Of a stretch of 64,000 nt of DNA, positions 37,595-46,372 are shown piece by piece. Below the pieces are notes generated by a model. The model saw only the letters and a program-made list of their open reading frames with translations. It searched no databases and had not been told where the DNA came from. The stretch is from Pseudovibrio exalbescens DSM 16456 (GTDB taxonomy: Bacteria > Pseudomonadota > Alphaproteobacteria > Rhizobiales > Stappiaceae): assembly GCF_000422785.1 (NCBI RefSeq), contig NZ_KE383919.1, forward strand, positions 294,677 through 358,676, written 5' to 3'. The number at the start of each line of letters is the position of its first letter. Positions within the stretch are counted from its first letter, which is position 1. A program made the position numbers and the translations under genes.

Positions 37595-40585
37595 TCAACT
37601 TGAAACGCGAACAGGACCCACAATCTCTTCAAATACGTTGCGAACATTTTCCTGCCCCTCTTCCAACAACCGTGTCAGGTGATCAAACGTTGGCTGACCG
37701 CCCGCCATGACCAAAAGATCAAGCAGTCCGCGTGGGGCAGTTTGCGGATCAAACTTGCCGGATAGCGTCAGCTTCAGGATCTGACTCAAAGCTTCGTAGA
37801 GGCGCAATTGGGGAACAAGTATCTCTGCATGCGCTTCGCTCAACACGCCAGCCTTCACGCAAGCCTGAAGGGCTGTTTCAGTCTTCTGCTGCAGAACAGA
37901 CGAATGAGCTGCGCCATGAGACAACTGCAGAAACTGGGCGATGAACTCGATATCCACCAGGCCGCCGGGGATTTGTTTCAGGTCCCATGGGCTCTTGGCC
38001 GGCTTTTCCTTCTGGATGCGGGCCCGCATGTCGGCGACCTCCGCAGCGAGCTTTGCGACGTCCCGGTCCCCGGCCTTGATGGTGCGAATACCCTCTTCGA
38101 TCTGGGAGGTGAAGGTCGCGCAGGTCGAGGCGATGACCCGGGCGCGGGTGAGTGCCATGTGCTCCCATGTCCACGCTTCCTTGCGCTGGTACTCGGTGAA
38201 GGAGGAGAAACGCGTTGCCAACGGCCCTGAGTTGCCCGAGGGCCTGAGGCGGAAATCCACCTCGAACAAGACCCCTTCCGCAGTGGGAGCGGTAAGCGCG
38301 CTGACCAGGCGCTGGGTAAGCCGCGCAAAGTATTGAGTTGGTGCCAATGACCTTTTGCCATCGCTTTCCAGAGTATCTTCCGGCACTTCATAAAGCAGGA
38401 TCAGATCGAGGTCGGAGCTGCAGGTAATCTCCTGCCCGCCCAGTTTGCCCATGGCCAGCAATGCCACTTGAGCACCGGGCATCTTGCCATGAGCTTCTTC
38501 CAGTTCGTGCCAAACGCGGCTCAGGAGTTGCTCCAAGACCGCCTGCGCAAGGTAGGACAGGCATTCGCCCATCTGCAACGGCGTGATGCTATCCGTCAAC
38601 AAGCGCAAGCCGAGCAGAAACTGCTGCTCCTGCACGAAGATGCGCGCCCGGTCGAGGGCCTCTTCATAAAAGCGCGCCTGCCCCAGAGTTGTTTCCAGGC
38701 CTGAAACGATCTGCTCCTGTGTCGGCACATCTCCGAAGAAGGCCGGATCCAATACCGCATCCAGAACATGGACCCGCTTGGAGACGATCTCGGCCATGCG
38801 CGGCGCCGACCCCATGACCGTGGCCAACAGATTCAGCAGATGGGGATTGGAGCGCAAAAGCCCAAACAGCTGCACTCCGGCGGGCAGCTTGGACAAGAAG
38901 GCGTCAAAACTGAGAAGCGCGCTGTCAGCGTTGTCCGTTTTTGCCAGTGCATCCAGAAGCACGGGATGCAACTCGGTGAGGCGTTCACGCGACTTGGCGG
39001 TGCGCATGGCAGGATAGCGACCATAATGCCACTCCCGAATGATGCGAATGGCTTCGGAAGGGCGTTTGAAGCCCAGACGCTCCAGCGTTGCCAGTGTGTC
39101 TGGATCGTCGCTGTCTCCGGTAAAGACGAGGTTTCCGAGGCTGTCAGTCAATTCCGGTTCATTTTCGAACAGGCCGGAATAATGATGCTGAACCGTGCGG
39201 AACCGCGTGAGCAAGTCTCGGGTGAACGTTTCCTGACTGGTGTAGCCCATCAAATGGTAGACACGCGCCAAGGCATCTGCGTCGGTGGGCAGAATGTGCG
39301 TCTGCTCATCGTTGACCATCTGAATGCAGTGCTCGACCTTGCGCAGGTAGATGTAAGCTTCGGTGAGTTCATCCTTGGTTACGGTATCGATCCAACCGTG
39401 AGACACCAGTTCTTCCAGGGTGACCAGCGTCTGCCGGGTGCGAAGATCCGGATTGCGCCCTCCAGCAATCAACTGCTGGGTCTGGGCGAAGAACTCCACC
39501 TCACGGATGCCACCTCTTCCAAGCTTCACGTTGTGGCCAGCCACGGTGATCTTGCCGAACCCCTTGTGCGCGTGGATCTGACGCTTGATGGAGTGCACAT
39601 CGGAGATGGCGGCGTAGTCCAGATACTTGCGCCAGATGAAGGGCCGAATTTCGGAGAGAAAACTCTCGCCAGCAGCGATATCCCCGGCGCAAGGACGCGC
39701 CTTGATGAGCGCGGCACGCTCCCAGTTCTGACCGAGACTTTCATAGTAAACCAACGCTGCCGGAACCGAGATGGCAAGCGGTGTCGCCCCCGGATCGGGG
39801 CGCAGCCGCAAGTCTGTCCGGAACACATAGCCGTCGCCGGTGCGCTCACTCATCATCTTGACGATACGCCGGGTCATGCGGACAAACTCGACCGGAGGCT
39901 CGGCTCCATTTTGCAGGCGGCTGTATTCCGGCTCATAAAGAACGATCAGATCGATATCCGAGGAATAATTCAACTCCCCCGCACCGTGCTTTCCCATGGC
40001 AAGGATGAAAAAGCCTGCCTGCTTTTCCGGAGAAGCCGGATCGGCCGGATCGAACCGCCCACGGGCCTGAAGATCTCGGTAACACAGGCGCACACAGGCA
40101 TTCAGAGAGACATCGGCAAAATCCGACAGCGCGCCGGTAACCATCTCGAGCGGCCACACACCACCCAGATCAGCCAGCCCGGTCGTGAGAGCCAGCTCCT
40201 GTTTGGCGCGGCGCAGGGCCTGCATCAATCCCGCTTCAGAAATCTCCGCATCATAGGCGTCGTGAAGGCACAGGTTGGTGATGGTGGCTTCGGGCGCGGT
40301 GAGAACAATCCGAAGCAAACGGGCGATATCACGCAGCGCCAGCTCTTTCAAAAAAGCCGAGTTCGTGACAACGCCCGTCAAAAATGGTTTGAGAGCCGGA
40401 TAGGTGCGGAAAGCCTCGGCAAATGCCTCGGACATCTCTGCTTTTTCGATGGCTTTCTCAATATCCTGCCAATGGGCCTGAGCCAACCGCTCGTCCGGGG
40501 CCACCGGTCCGCCATCAAGGCGTTGTGCCAGACACGCCGTTTCTTCAAGAGGTTGCGCTTTGGACCCGTTGCTCTCGTGTGTCAC
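37595..40585 (-). CDS. glnE: Glutamine synthetase adenylyltransferase/adenylyl-removing enzyme
   Basis: About 996 residues. Two nucleotidyltransferase domains in tandem: the N-terminal one (deadenylylation) shows GELNYSSDIDLIVLYE and the C-terminal one (adenylylation) ITCSSDLDLILLYE, each with the paired aspartates. They are joined by the regulatory middle part that senses PII and glutamine. It tunes glutamine synthetase in response to nitrogen. Of the clustered GTG codons, 40585 has GGAG six bases upstream; a start at 40600 is possible. Its start lies inside the 3' end of the kinase gene, so it is coupled to the two-component operon. Confidence 0.94.
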   Translation of the reverse strand: MTHESNGSKAQPLEETACLAQRLDGGPVAPDERLAQAHWQDIEKAIEKAEMSEAFAEAFRTYPALKPFLTGVVTNSAFLKELALRDIARLLRIVLTAPEATITNLCLHDAYDAEISEAGLMQALRRAKQELALTTGLADLGGVWPLEMVTGALSDFADVSLNACVRLCYRDLQARGRFDPADPASPEKQAGFFILAMGKHGAGELNYSSDIDLIVLYEPEYSRLQNGAEPPVEFVRMTRRIVKMMSERTGDGYVFRTDLRLRPDPGATPLAISVPAALVYYESLGQNWERAALIKARPCAGDIAAGESFLSEIRPFIWRKYLDYAAISDVHSIKRQIHAHKGFGKITVAGHNVKLGRGGIREVEFFAQTQQLIAGGRNPDLRTRQTLVTLEELVSHGWIDTVTKDELTEAYIYLRKVEHCIQMVNDEQTHILPTDADALARVYHLMGYTSQETFTRDLLTRFRTVQHHYSGLFENEPELTDSLGNLVFTGDSDDPDTLATLERLGFKRPSEAIRIIREWHYGRYPAMRTAKSRERLTELHPVLLDALAKTDNADSALLSFDAFLSKLPAGVQLFGLLRSNPHLLNLLATVMGSAPRMAEIVSKRVHVLDAVLDPAFFGDVPTQEQIVSGLETTLGQARFYEEALDRARIFVQEQQFLLGLRLLTDSITPLQMGECLSYLAQAVLEQLLSRVWHELEEAHGKMPGAQVALLAMGKLGGQEITCSSDLDLILLYEVPEDTLESDGKRSLAPTQYFARLTQRLVSALTAPTAEGVLFEVDFRLRPSGNSGPLATRFSSFTEYQRKEAWTWEHMALTRARVIASTCATFTSQIEEGIRTIKAGDRDVAKLAAEVADMRARIQKEKPAKSPWDLKQIPGGLVDIEFIAQFLQLSHGAAHSSVLQQKTETALQACVKAGVLSEAHAEILVPQLRLYEALSQILKLTLSGKFDPQTAPRGLLDLLVMAGGQPTFDHLTRLLEEGQENVRNVFEEIVGPVRVSS

Positions 40586-42020
40586 CACTGTCTCCACCAC
40601 CGTTCACGTCAGAAACCAGTGGCAACACCAACCGGGCTACAAGGCCCGGCTCGCCGCTGGTCAACTCCAGTTGACCATGATGGACCCCGGCTACCGCCTT
40701 GATCAAGGCCAGACCCAGTCCCGACCCTGGTTCTGAACGGCTGTTATCGAGACGTACGAACCGTTCGCACACGCGCTCAACCTCGGTCGCGGGAATGCCT
40801 GTCCCATTGTCAGCAACTTCAAGCAATGCCGACTGGCCGCGTTGATACAGGCGAACGCTGACTTCTGCCGGTGTTTCAGGGTGATATGGTCGTCCGTACT
40901 TGAGGGCATTCTCGATCAGGTTGGCAAGAGCCTGAGACAGCAATTGACGGTCACCCATCACGCAAAGATCCGCGTCAACGGAACTGTGGAAGAGAACACC
41001 TTGATCCTCGGCAACCGGTTCGTACAGCTCGCAGAGGTCCTCAGCTATGCTGTGCAGCGGCAATCTTTCCATATGCACGCCCTCCGATCCCGCTTCAACG
41101 CGGGCGATTCTCAAGAGCGCGTTGAAGGTATTGATCAGTTCATCGGTCTCGACAAGCGTTTCCTCAAGTGCCTCGCGCAGTTCCGGTTCTGTCTGGCGTT
41201 CGCGCAATGCTTCTTCCACGCGCCCGCGCATCCGCGTCAGTGGTGTCTTGAGATCGTGAGCGATGTTGTCCGATACTTCCTTCAAGCCCTTCAGGAGCTC
41301 TTCAATGCGCTCCAGCATCTGGTTCAGGCTGATGGCAAGACGATCGAACTCATCCCCGCTGCCGGTCACTTCCAGACGCTGAGACAGGTCGCCGGCCATG
41401 ATGTGCTGGCTGCTGCGGGTCATGCCATCCATGCGCTTGAGGATCCGCCGACTGATAAAGAACCAGACGGCGACAGCCAGAACCACCATGCCGGCCAGCC
41501 AGAGCTTGAGTGCATCTCCCAAAAGCCCATGCAGCCGTGACTGTTCTTCCAACTCCCGCCCCACCAGCAAACGAAAATTGCCGGGCAGCTTGAATACCCG
41601 CACAACTGCCTCATAGGTTTCAGGCATAGCCGCTTCGCCCTCAACGGTTTCACTGAGGCGTTGGTAATTGACAAAATGTATTTCCCCATCCGCCTTGTCG
41701 AGCACAGCCGTTGGCAGATGGGAAATGTTGCCGGCAATCAGATTTCCGGCGAAATCGACCAAAAGGTAGAGATTGGCGTTGGGTTGTCGTACCCGGCGCT
41801 CGATGGCTTGGGCCAATCCGGTGATGCCGCCAAAGGCGTAGGGTTCCGTCAGACCGTTCACATCCGCGTCCACCGTCTGCACCACCTGCTCTCGCATCAG
41901 CGCATCGGTGTTGCTGGAAATGAACTGGAACAAAAACAGCGACAGACCAATGAACACCGTGATGGTGATCAAGGACAACTTGAAGGAGGTCGTGCGGACC
42001 AATCTAGCCAGCGCTGTCAC
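40545..42020 (-). CDS. Two-component sensor histidine kinase (HAMP)
   Basis: About 491 residues from GTG 42020 (AGGG nine bases upstream), overlapping the end of the response-regulator gene by 17 bases. Two membrane helices (about 17-37 and 175-195) enclose a periplasmic domain of about 135 residues, followed by a HAMP (RRILKRMDGMTRSS...), the phosphorylation helix DNIAHDLKTPLTRMR and an ATPase domain with VADNGTGIPA and GSGLGLALIKAV. It partners the regulator upstream; the stimulus is unknown. The position next to a Do-type protease suggests envelope sensing. Confidence 0.88.
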   Translation of the reverse strand: MTALARLVRTTSFKLSLITITVFIGLSLFLFQFISSNTDALMREQVVQTVDADVNGLTEPYAFGGITGLAQAIERRVRQPNANLYLLVDFAGNLIAGNISHLPTAVLDKADGEIHFVNYQRLSETVEGEAAMPETYEAVVRVFKLPGNFRLLVGRELEEQSRLHGLLGDALKLWLAGMVVLAVAVWFFISRRILKRMDGMTRSSQHIMAGDLSQRLEVTGSGDEFDRLAISLNQMLERIEELLKGLKEVSDNIAHDLKTPLTRMRGRVEEALRERQTEPELREALEETLVETDELINTFNALLRIARVEAGSEGVHMERLPLHSIAEDLCELYEPVAEDQGVLFHSSVDADLCVMGDRQLLSQALANLIENALKYGRPYHPETPAEVSVRLYQRGQSALLEVADNGTGIPATEVERVCERFVRLDNSRSEPGSGLGLALIKAVAGVHHGQLELTSGEPGLVARLVLPLVSDVNGGGDSGDTREQRVQSATS

Positions 42021-42684
42021 GGATCGAATACCCTGCACCGCGGATGGTATGAAGAAGTTGCGTCTCGAAGCCCTTGTCGATCTTTGATCGCAACCGGGAG
42101 ATATGGACATCTATCACGTTGGTCTGCGGGTCAAAGTGATAGTCCCACACGTTTTCCAGCAGCATGGTGCGCGTGACGACCTGCCCGGCGTGTTTCATGA
42201 GGTACTCAAGCAGGCGAAATTCGCGTGGTTGCAACACAATGGGCTGGCCAGCTCGTGTCACGGTATGAGCCAGCCTGTCCAATACGAGGTCTCCCACTTT
42301 CAAATGCGTTTCCACCTGAGTTGCAGATTGACGACGCCCCAGAACTTCCACCCGGGCCAACAACTCGGAAAACGCGTAGGGCTTGGGAAGATAGTCATCA
42401 CCGCCCGCGCGCAGCCCCTCCACACGATCATCCACTTGCGACAACGCAGACAGGATCAGCACAGGCGTGTGATTGCCCGCCTTGCGCAGTTCCTCAATGA
42501 CCGACAGGCCGTCTCTTTTGGGCAACATGCGATCAACCACAAGCACGTCCCAGGATTGCGCCAGCGCGTACTCCAGCCCCTCTTCGCCATCTGCCGCATG
42601 GTCGGGGTTATGACCGGCTTCCTTCAGGGCCTTGAGCAAATACTGGGCCGCCTGACTATCATCTTCTATGATCAGGATTTTCAT
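42004..42684 (-). CDS. OmpR-type response regulator
   Basis: 226 residues from ATG 42684 (GGAGGAT nine bases upstream). Receiver domain with phospho-acceptor Asp51 in VLVVDRMLPKRDG, then a winged-helix DNA-binding domain (QPREFRLLEYLMKHAGQVVTR, NVIDVHISRLRSKID). Lies between a terminated Do protease gene and its cognate kinase, so the promoter is probably in the 200 bases upstream of 42684. Targets unknown. Confidence 0.92.
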   Translation of the reverse strand: MKILIIEDDSQAAQYLLKALKEAGHNPDHAADGEEGLEYALAQSWDVLVVDRMLPKRDGLSVIEELRKAGNHTPVLILSALSQVDDRVEGLRAGGDDYLPKPYAFSELLARVEVLGRRQSATQVETHLKVGDLVLDRLAHTVTRAGQPIVLQPREFRLLEYLMKHAGQVVTRTMLLENVWDYHFDPQTNVIDVHISRLRSKIDKGFETQLLHTIRGAGYSIRDSAG

Positions 42685-42790
42685 TGCACAACCATCCTCC
42701 GGCGGTGGTTCTAGCACCCTCGCGCAGCCGGGCAAACACTTGTCCCGACCCAAAGGCACAGCATTGAGACCTTTCCCGCTCCTTGACACA

Positions 42791-42823
42791 GGAAAAACAC
42801 CTGCGGCGAACCGCAGGTGTTTT
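42791..42823 (-). terminator. Terminator after the Do protease gene, TTCG loop
   Basis: A perfect 13-base stem, aaaacacctgcgg (42794-42806) with ccgcaggtgtttt (42811-42823). Read on the minus strand the loop is TTCG (UUCG in RNA), an especially stable tetraloop, and the stem runs into TTTTT. It separates the protease gene from the regulator downstream. Confidence 0.93.
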
Positions 42824-42885
42824 GCAATTTCGGCCAGCCCCTCAAAAGAGACGGGGGACATGGGGGCTGGCCACGGGGCCAATAA

Positions 42886-44364
42886 TCAGGCGTCTTCGAA
42901 CGGGATCGCCACAAACAGTGTGTTGTTGTTGCTGGTCACACGAAGCAACACAGCCTTGCGTCCCTGTTCACGAGCGGCTTCAACCTGCTCGGCAACGTCA
43001 GCAGGGGTTGAAACGTCCTTGCCCGCGACAGCCGTAATAATCGCACCCTCACGCAAGCCTTTTTCGGCGGCTGGACTATCAGGATCTACACGAACCACGA
43101 CAACACCTTCACCGTCCACTCCGGCTTCCTTGGCAGTCGCCAGTTCAAGTCCCAGGCTATCAACAAGGGCCGTGCCATCATCGCCGGTGACTGCGGCAAC
43201 CTGTTCATCCTGAGGATAGGTGCCGAGTTTCACGGTCATTTCGATGACTTCGCCATCACGCCACAGGGTGATCACGACCTCCGAGTCCGGACGGTAGTCG
43301 GCAATGGTGCGTGCCAGTTCGCGAGGACCATCCACTTCCTGATCATCCACTTTCAAAATAACATCACCCGAGCGAAGGCCAGCCTTGGCTGCCGGTGTGT
43401 CCTCCTGAGTTTCCGCGACCAATGTGCCATCGGTGTTTTCGAGACCAAGAGACTCGGCAATGTCATCCGTCACCGGCTGGATCTGGACACCAAGCCAACC
43501 GCGTGTTACGGACCCGTCTTCCTTAAGGTCAGCAATGATCTTGCTGGCGGTGGCTGCCGGAATGGCAAACGCAATCCCAACGTTGCCGCCGCTAGGAGAG
43601 ATAATGGCGGAGTTAACGCCAATCACTTCGCCGTGAATGTTGAAGGCAGGGCCACCGGAGTTGCCGCGGTTCACAGAGGCATCGATCTGGATAAAGTCAT
43701 CATAAAGGCTGGCGCCGATGTCACGCCCCCGTGCGGAGACGATACCTGCGGTAACCGTGCCGCCCAACCCGAACGGGTTCCCAACGGCAACGACCCACTC
43801 ACCCACCATTGGGGTCTGATCGGCAAACCCGACATAGGTGAAGTTCTTGTCAGCGTCTACTTTCAGCAAGGCCAAGTCGGATCGTTCGTCAGTGCCAACC
43901 AGTTTCGCCTCGTATTCTTCGCCATCATCGGTCACGACGGTGAACTCGGTGCCATTCTTGACCACATGATCGTTGGTGACCAGATAGCCATCTTCCGAAA
44001 TAAAGAACCCAGATCCCTGAGACTGGCCGAACCGGCGTGGGGTGCGCCGCTCTTTGTCGCCGCCACCGCCGAATTCATCAAAGAAGTGACGGAACGGATG
44101 ATCCTTGGGCAGGTTGCGGAACATGGGCGGCACACCGCCCAGCGGGTTTGATGCAGCTTTGATTTCCGACCGCACTCGCACGCTCACCACCGCCGGCTGC
44201 ACAGCTTCAACAACCGGTGCAAAATTTGCCATAGCCGGTGCATCTACGCGCACAGGGTCAGCAAATGCAGGCGCTGTAGGAAGCGCCACCGGCGCTACCA
44301 ACGCACCCGTTACAGCCAAAGCGACAGCACCTGTGAGGAGTTTCGAACGAAGGGTTGTTTTCAT
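42886..44364 (-). CDS. degP: Do-type periplasmic serine protease (DegP/MucD)
   Basis: 492 residues from ATG 44364 (GGAAG nine bases upstream). Signal peptide about 1-35 (LLTGAVALAVTGALVAPVAL...AFA). Trypsin-like domain with the triad His133 (TNDHVVKNG), Asp163 (RSDLALLKV) and Ser236 (NRGNSGGPAF), then two PDZ domains starting near 285 and 390. Degrades or refolds damaged proteins in the periplasm. Homologues sit beside the ccm genes in rhizobia, as here. Which of DegP, DegQ or MucD names fits best cannot be decided. Confidence 0.92.
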   Translation of the reverse strand: MKTTLRSKLLTGAVALAVTGALVAPVALPTAPAFADPVRVDAPAMANFAPVVEAVQPAVVSVRVRSEIKAASNPLGGVPPMFRNLPKDHPFRHFFDEFGGGGDKERRTPRRFGQSQGSGFFISEDGYLVTNDHVVKNGTEFTVVTDDGEEYEAKLVGTDERSDLALLKVDADKNFTYVGFADQTPMVGEWVVAVGNPFGLGGTVTAGIVSARGRDIGASLYDDFIQIDASVNRGNSGGPAFNIHGEVIGVNSAIISPSGGNVGIAFAIPAATASKIIADLKEDGSVTRGWLGVQIQPVTDDIAESLGLENTDGTLVAETQEDTPAAKAGLRSGDVILKVDDQEVDGPRELARTIADYRPDSEVVITLWRDGEVIEMTVKLGTYPQDEQVAAVTGDDGTALVDSLGLELATAKEAGVDGEGVVVVRVDPDSPAAEKGLREGAIITAVAGKDVSTPADVAEQVEAAREQGRKAVLLRVTSNNNTLFVAIPFEDA

Positions 44365-44535
44365 GTTCACGGCTTCCATTCAATTCAAATCCGGTAAAAC
44401 TAAGGGAGTGGAGAGAGGGCCCGCGCCGGCTTTGGATCCGACGGCTCTCCCGAACTTGAAGAGGACTATGCCGCAGCGAATATTACGGCGACCTATCTGC
44501 CAGATTAAGCTTCTGTAATATTGGAGGCCAACCGC

Positions 44536-45786
44536 TCAAGCAGGTGCCCGTCCTTCTACCGTGGTCACAACGGCGGCCGTACCTTCCAGTGTCTTGTGAA
44601 CCGGACACTTATCAGCAATTTCCAGTAGTTTCTCGCGGGTTTGGTCATCAACCTGCCCGTCGATCCGTATCCGGCGTTCAAAGCGGTCGATCTTTCCGGC
44701 CTTGCCTTCAGCAACAGCCCCGCAATCATTGCAATGAGCAGAGGCCACCTTTTCATGATCCACGGTAACCGAGATAGGGCCGACCTCAAGCTTCTTGAAA
44801 CCAGCATAGATTCGCAGCGTCATCGAGGTACAGGCAGCCAACGCAACACTGACATAATCGTAAGGAGAAGGGCCGGTATCGTCGCCGCCGACCGAAGCGG
44901 GCTCGTCGGCGATCATACGATGCCTTCCGACCTTGACCATGTTCTGGAACTTCCCAAGTCCGGTTTCCTGAACAAGCGCGCTGACCGGCTGGTCATCAAC
45001 ATCCGAGGATTGAGGCGTTTGTTTCGTGAGATAGCGCGATGCCCATCCGGCGATCACAGTGGCTGCGTATTCCGCATCGTCCGCCCGGCTCAAGAGATGA
45101 TCCGCTGTATCCAGTGAGACAAAGCTCTTGGGATGCTTGGCCGCGAGGAAAATGTCGCTGGCATTATCAACCCCCACGATCTCGTCCAGGGGCGCATGCA
45201 TGACAAGCAGCGCCTTGCGCAGATGGGAAATCTGCGTTTTCACATCATGGTTTTCCAGATCTTCAAGGAACTGACGCTGGATGGTGAACTCGCGGCCGGC
45301 CAGCGAAACAGTCGCCTCTCCCTCGTCGCGGATGGTATCGAGCGCCACCTCGAAGTTTTGCACCACGTGGTTTGCGGTGGAGGGAGCCCCAATTGTGACG
45401 ACGGCCTTTGCCTCAGGGATTTCGGGGGCTGCTGCCAAAACGGCAGCACCGCCAAGAGAATGCCCGATCAACAGCTCCGGAGCTTCGAACGAACGACGCA
45501 TGTAGTCGGTTGCGGATAGCAAGTCTTGAAGATTGCTGGAAAAATTGGAGGACGAGAAGTCTCCACCGCTGCCGCCAAGACCCGTAAAATCGAACCTGAG
45601 AACCGCGATCCCCTCCCTCGTGAGGGCTTGCGCGATGTTTCGCGCTGCAGATAGGTCTTTCGAGCATGTGAAGCAGTGTGCAAAGAGGGCGTAGGCACGG
45701 ATCGTTCCCGCCGGCAAATCCAGCCTTGCGGCAAGATCCGCGCCGGAAGCGCCTTTGAAACTCAACTTCTGCGGATGCTGGTTCAT
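44536..45786 (-). CDS. Alpha/beta hydrolase-OsmC fusion protein
   Basis: 416 residues from ATG 45786 (GGAG six bases upstream). The N-terminal half (about 1-255) is an alpha/beta hydrolase with nucleophile Ser110 in LLIGHSLGGAAVL. The C-terminal half (about 275-416) is an OsmC/Ohr-type domain, with a cysteine in VALAACTSMTLR and a second one in HCNDCG. OsmC proteins reduce organic peroxides with paired cysteines; here the fusion may cleave an ester and reduce a peroxide, but the substrate is unknown. It lies between ccmH and the Do protease, on the same strand. Confidence 0.88.
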   Translation of the reverse strand: MNQHPQKLSFKGASGADLAARLDLPAGTIRAYALFAHCFTCSKDLSAARNIAQALTREGIAVLRFDFTGLGGSGGDFSSSNFSSNLQDLLSATDYMRRSFEAPELLIGHSLGGAAVLAAAPEIPEAKAVVTIGAPSTANHVVQNFEVALDTIRDEGEATVSLAGREFTIQRQFLEDLENHDVKTQISHLRKALLVMHAPLDEIVGVDNASDIFLAAKHPKSFVSLDTADHLLSRADDAEYAATVIAGWASRYLTKQTPQSSDVDDQPVSALVQETGLGKFQNMVKVGRHRMIADEPASVGGDDTGPSPYDYVSVALAACTSMTLRIYAGFKKLEVGPISVTVDHEKVASAHCNDCGAVAEGKAGKIDRFERRIRIDGQVDDQTREKLLEIADKCPVHKTLEGTAAVVTTVEGRAPA

Positions 45787-45886
45787 GTCTATCTCCGGTG
45801 ATGCATCGTGGGACACGTCCTCATTGAGGTAAGCGCCCCACTCACGCATATAAAGGGAGAAGACCTATCAAATTGAGCAGAAAGGA

Positions 45887-46363
45887 TCACTCTTCCTTGA
45901 AGAGGTCCTCCAGCTCTTGCTTTTCCTTGGCGCTAAGCGGCGGTGGCACCAGCCCTTCGGAAATCTGTTTGCGCCGGCGGCGCAGGCCGATAAAAATCAC
46001 GGCGGCGCCGACCAGCAGGATCAAGGGACCGCCTGCCCATAACAACCAGGTGTGAGGCGCAAAACGCGGCTTCATCAGAACGAACTCACCATAGCGCTCG
46101 ACCAGATAATCAAGCACTTCCTGATCGCTGTCCCCTTCTTGAAGGCGCTCACGGACCAGCAGCCGCAAATCCTTGGCAAGCTGGGCGTTGGAGTCATCTA
46201 TCGACTGGTTCTGGCAAACAACACAGCGTATCTCCGCTGAAAGATCACGCGCCCGTTGCTCAAGGGCCGGATCATCCAGCATCTCATCCGGATTGACAGC
46301 CAACGCCGGTCCGCCCCAAAGCGCCATAACCAACAGAAGAGCGGAAAGAACCGTGTTTCTCAT
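45887..46363 (-). CDS. ccmH: Cytochrome c maturation protein CcmH (CycL)
   Basis: 158 residues, with a signal peptide to about residue 22, redox cysteines Cys47 and Cys50 in IRCVVCQNQ, the thioreductase site that keeps apocytochrome CXXCH cysteines reduced, and a C-terminal membrane anchor near 104-125. Acts in the periplasm with CcmF. It follows ccmF by nine bases. Confidence 0.93.
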   Translation of the reverse strand: MRNTVLSALLLVMALWGGPALAVNPDEMLDDPALEQRARDLSAEIRCVVCQNQSIDDSNAQLAKDLRLLVRERLQEGDSDQEVLDYLVERYGEFVLMKPRFAPHTWLLWAGGPLILLVGAAVIFIGLRRRRKQISEGLVPPPLSAKEKQELEDLFKEE

Positions 46364-46372
46364 GGCCTCACC

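Noticed and set aside
38768-40702. 644-residue plus-strand frame
   Set aside because: Antisense to glnE, whose two nucleotidyltransferase domains are unmistakable.
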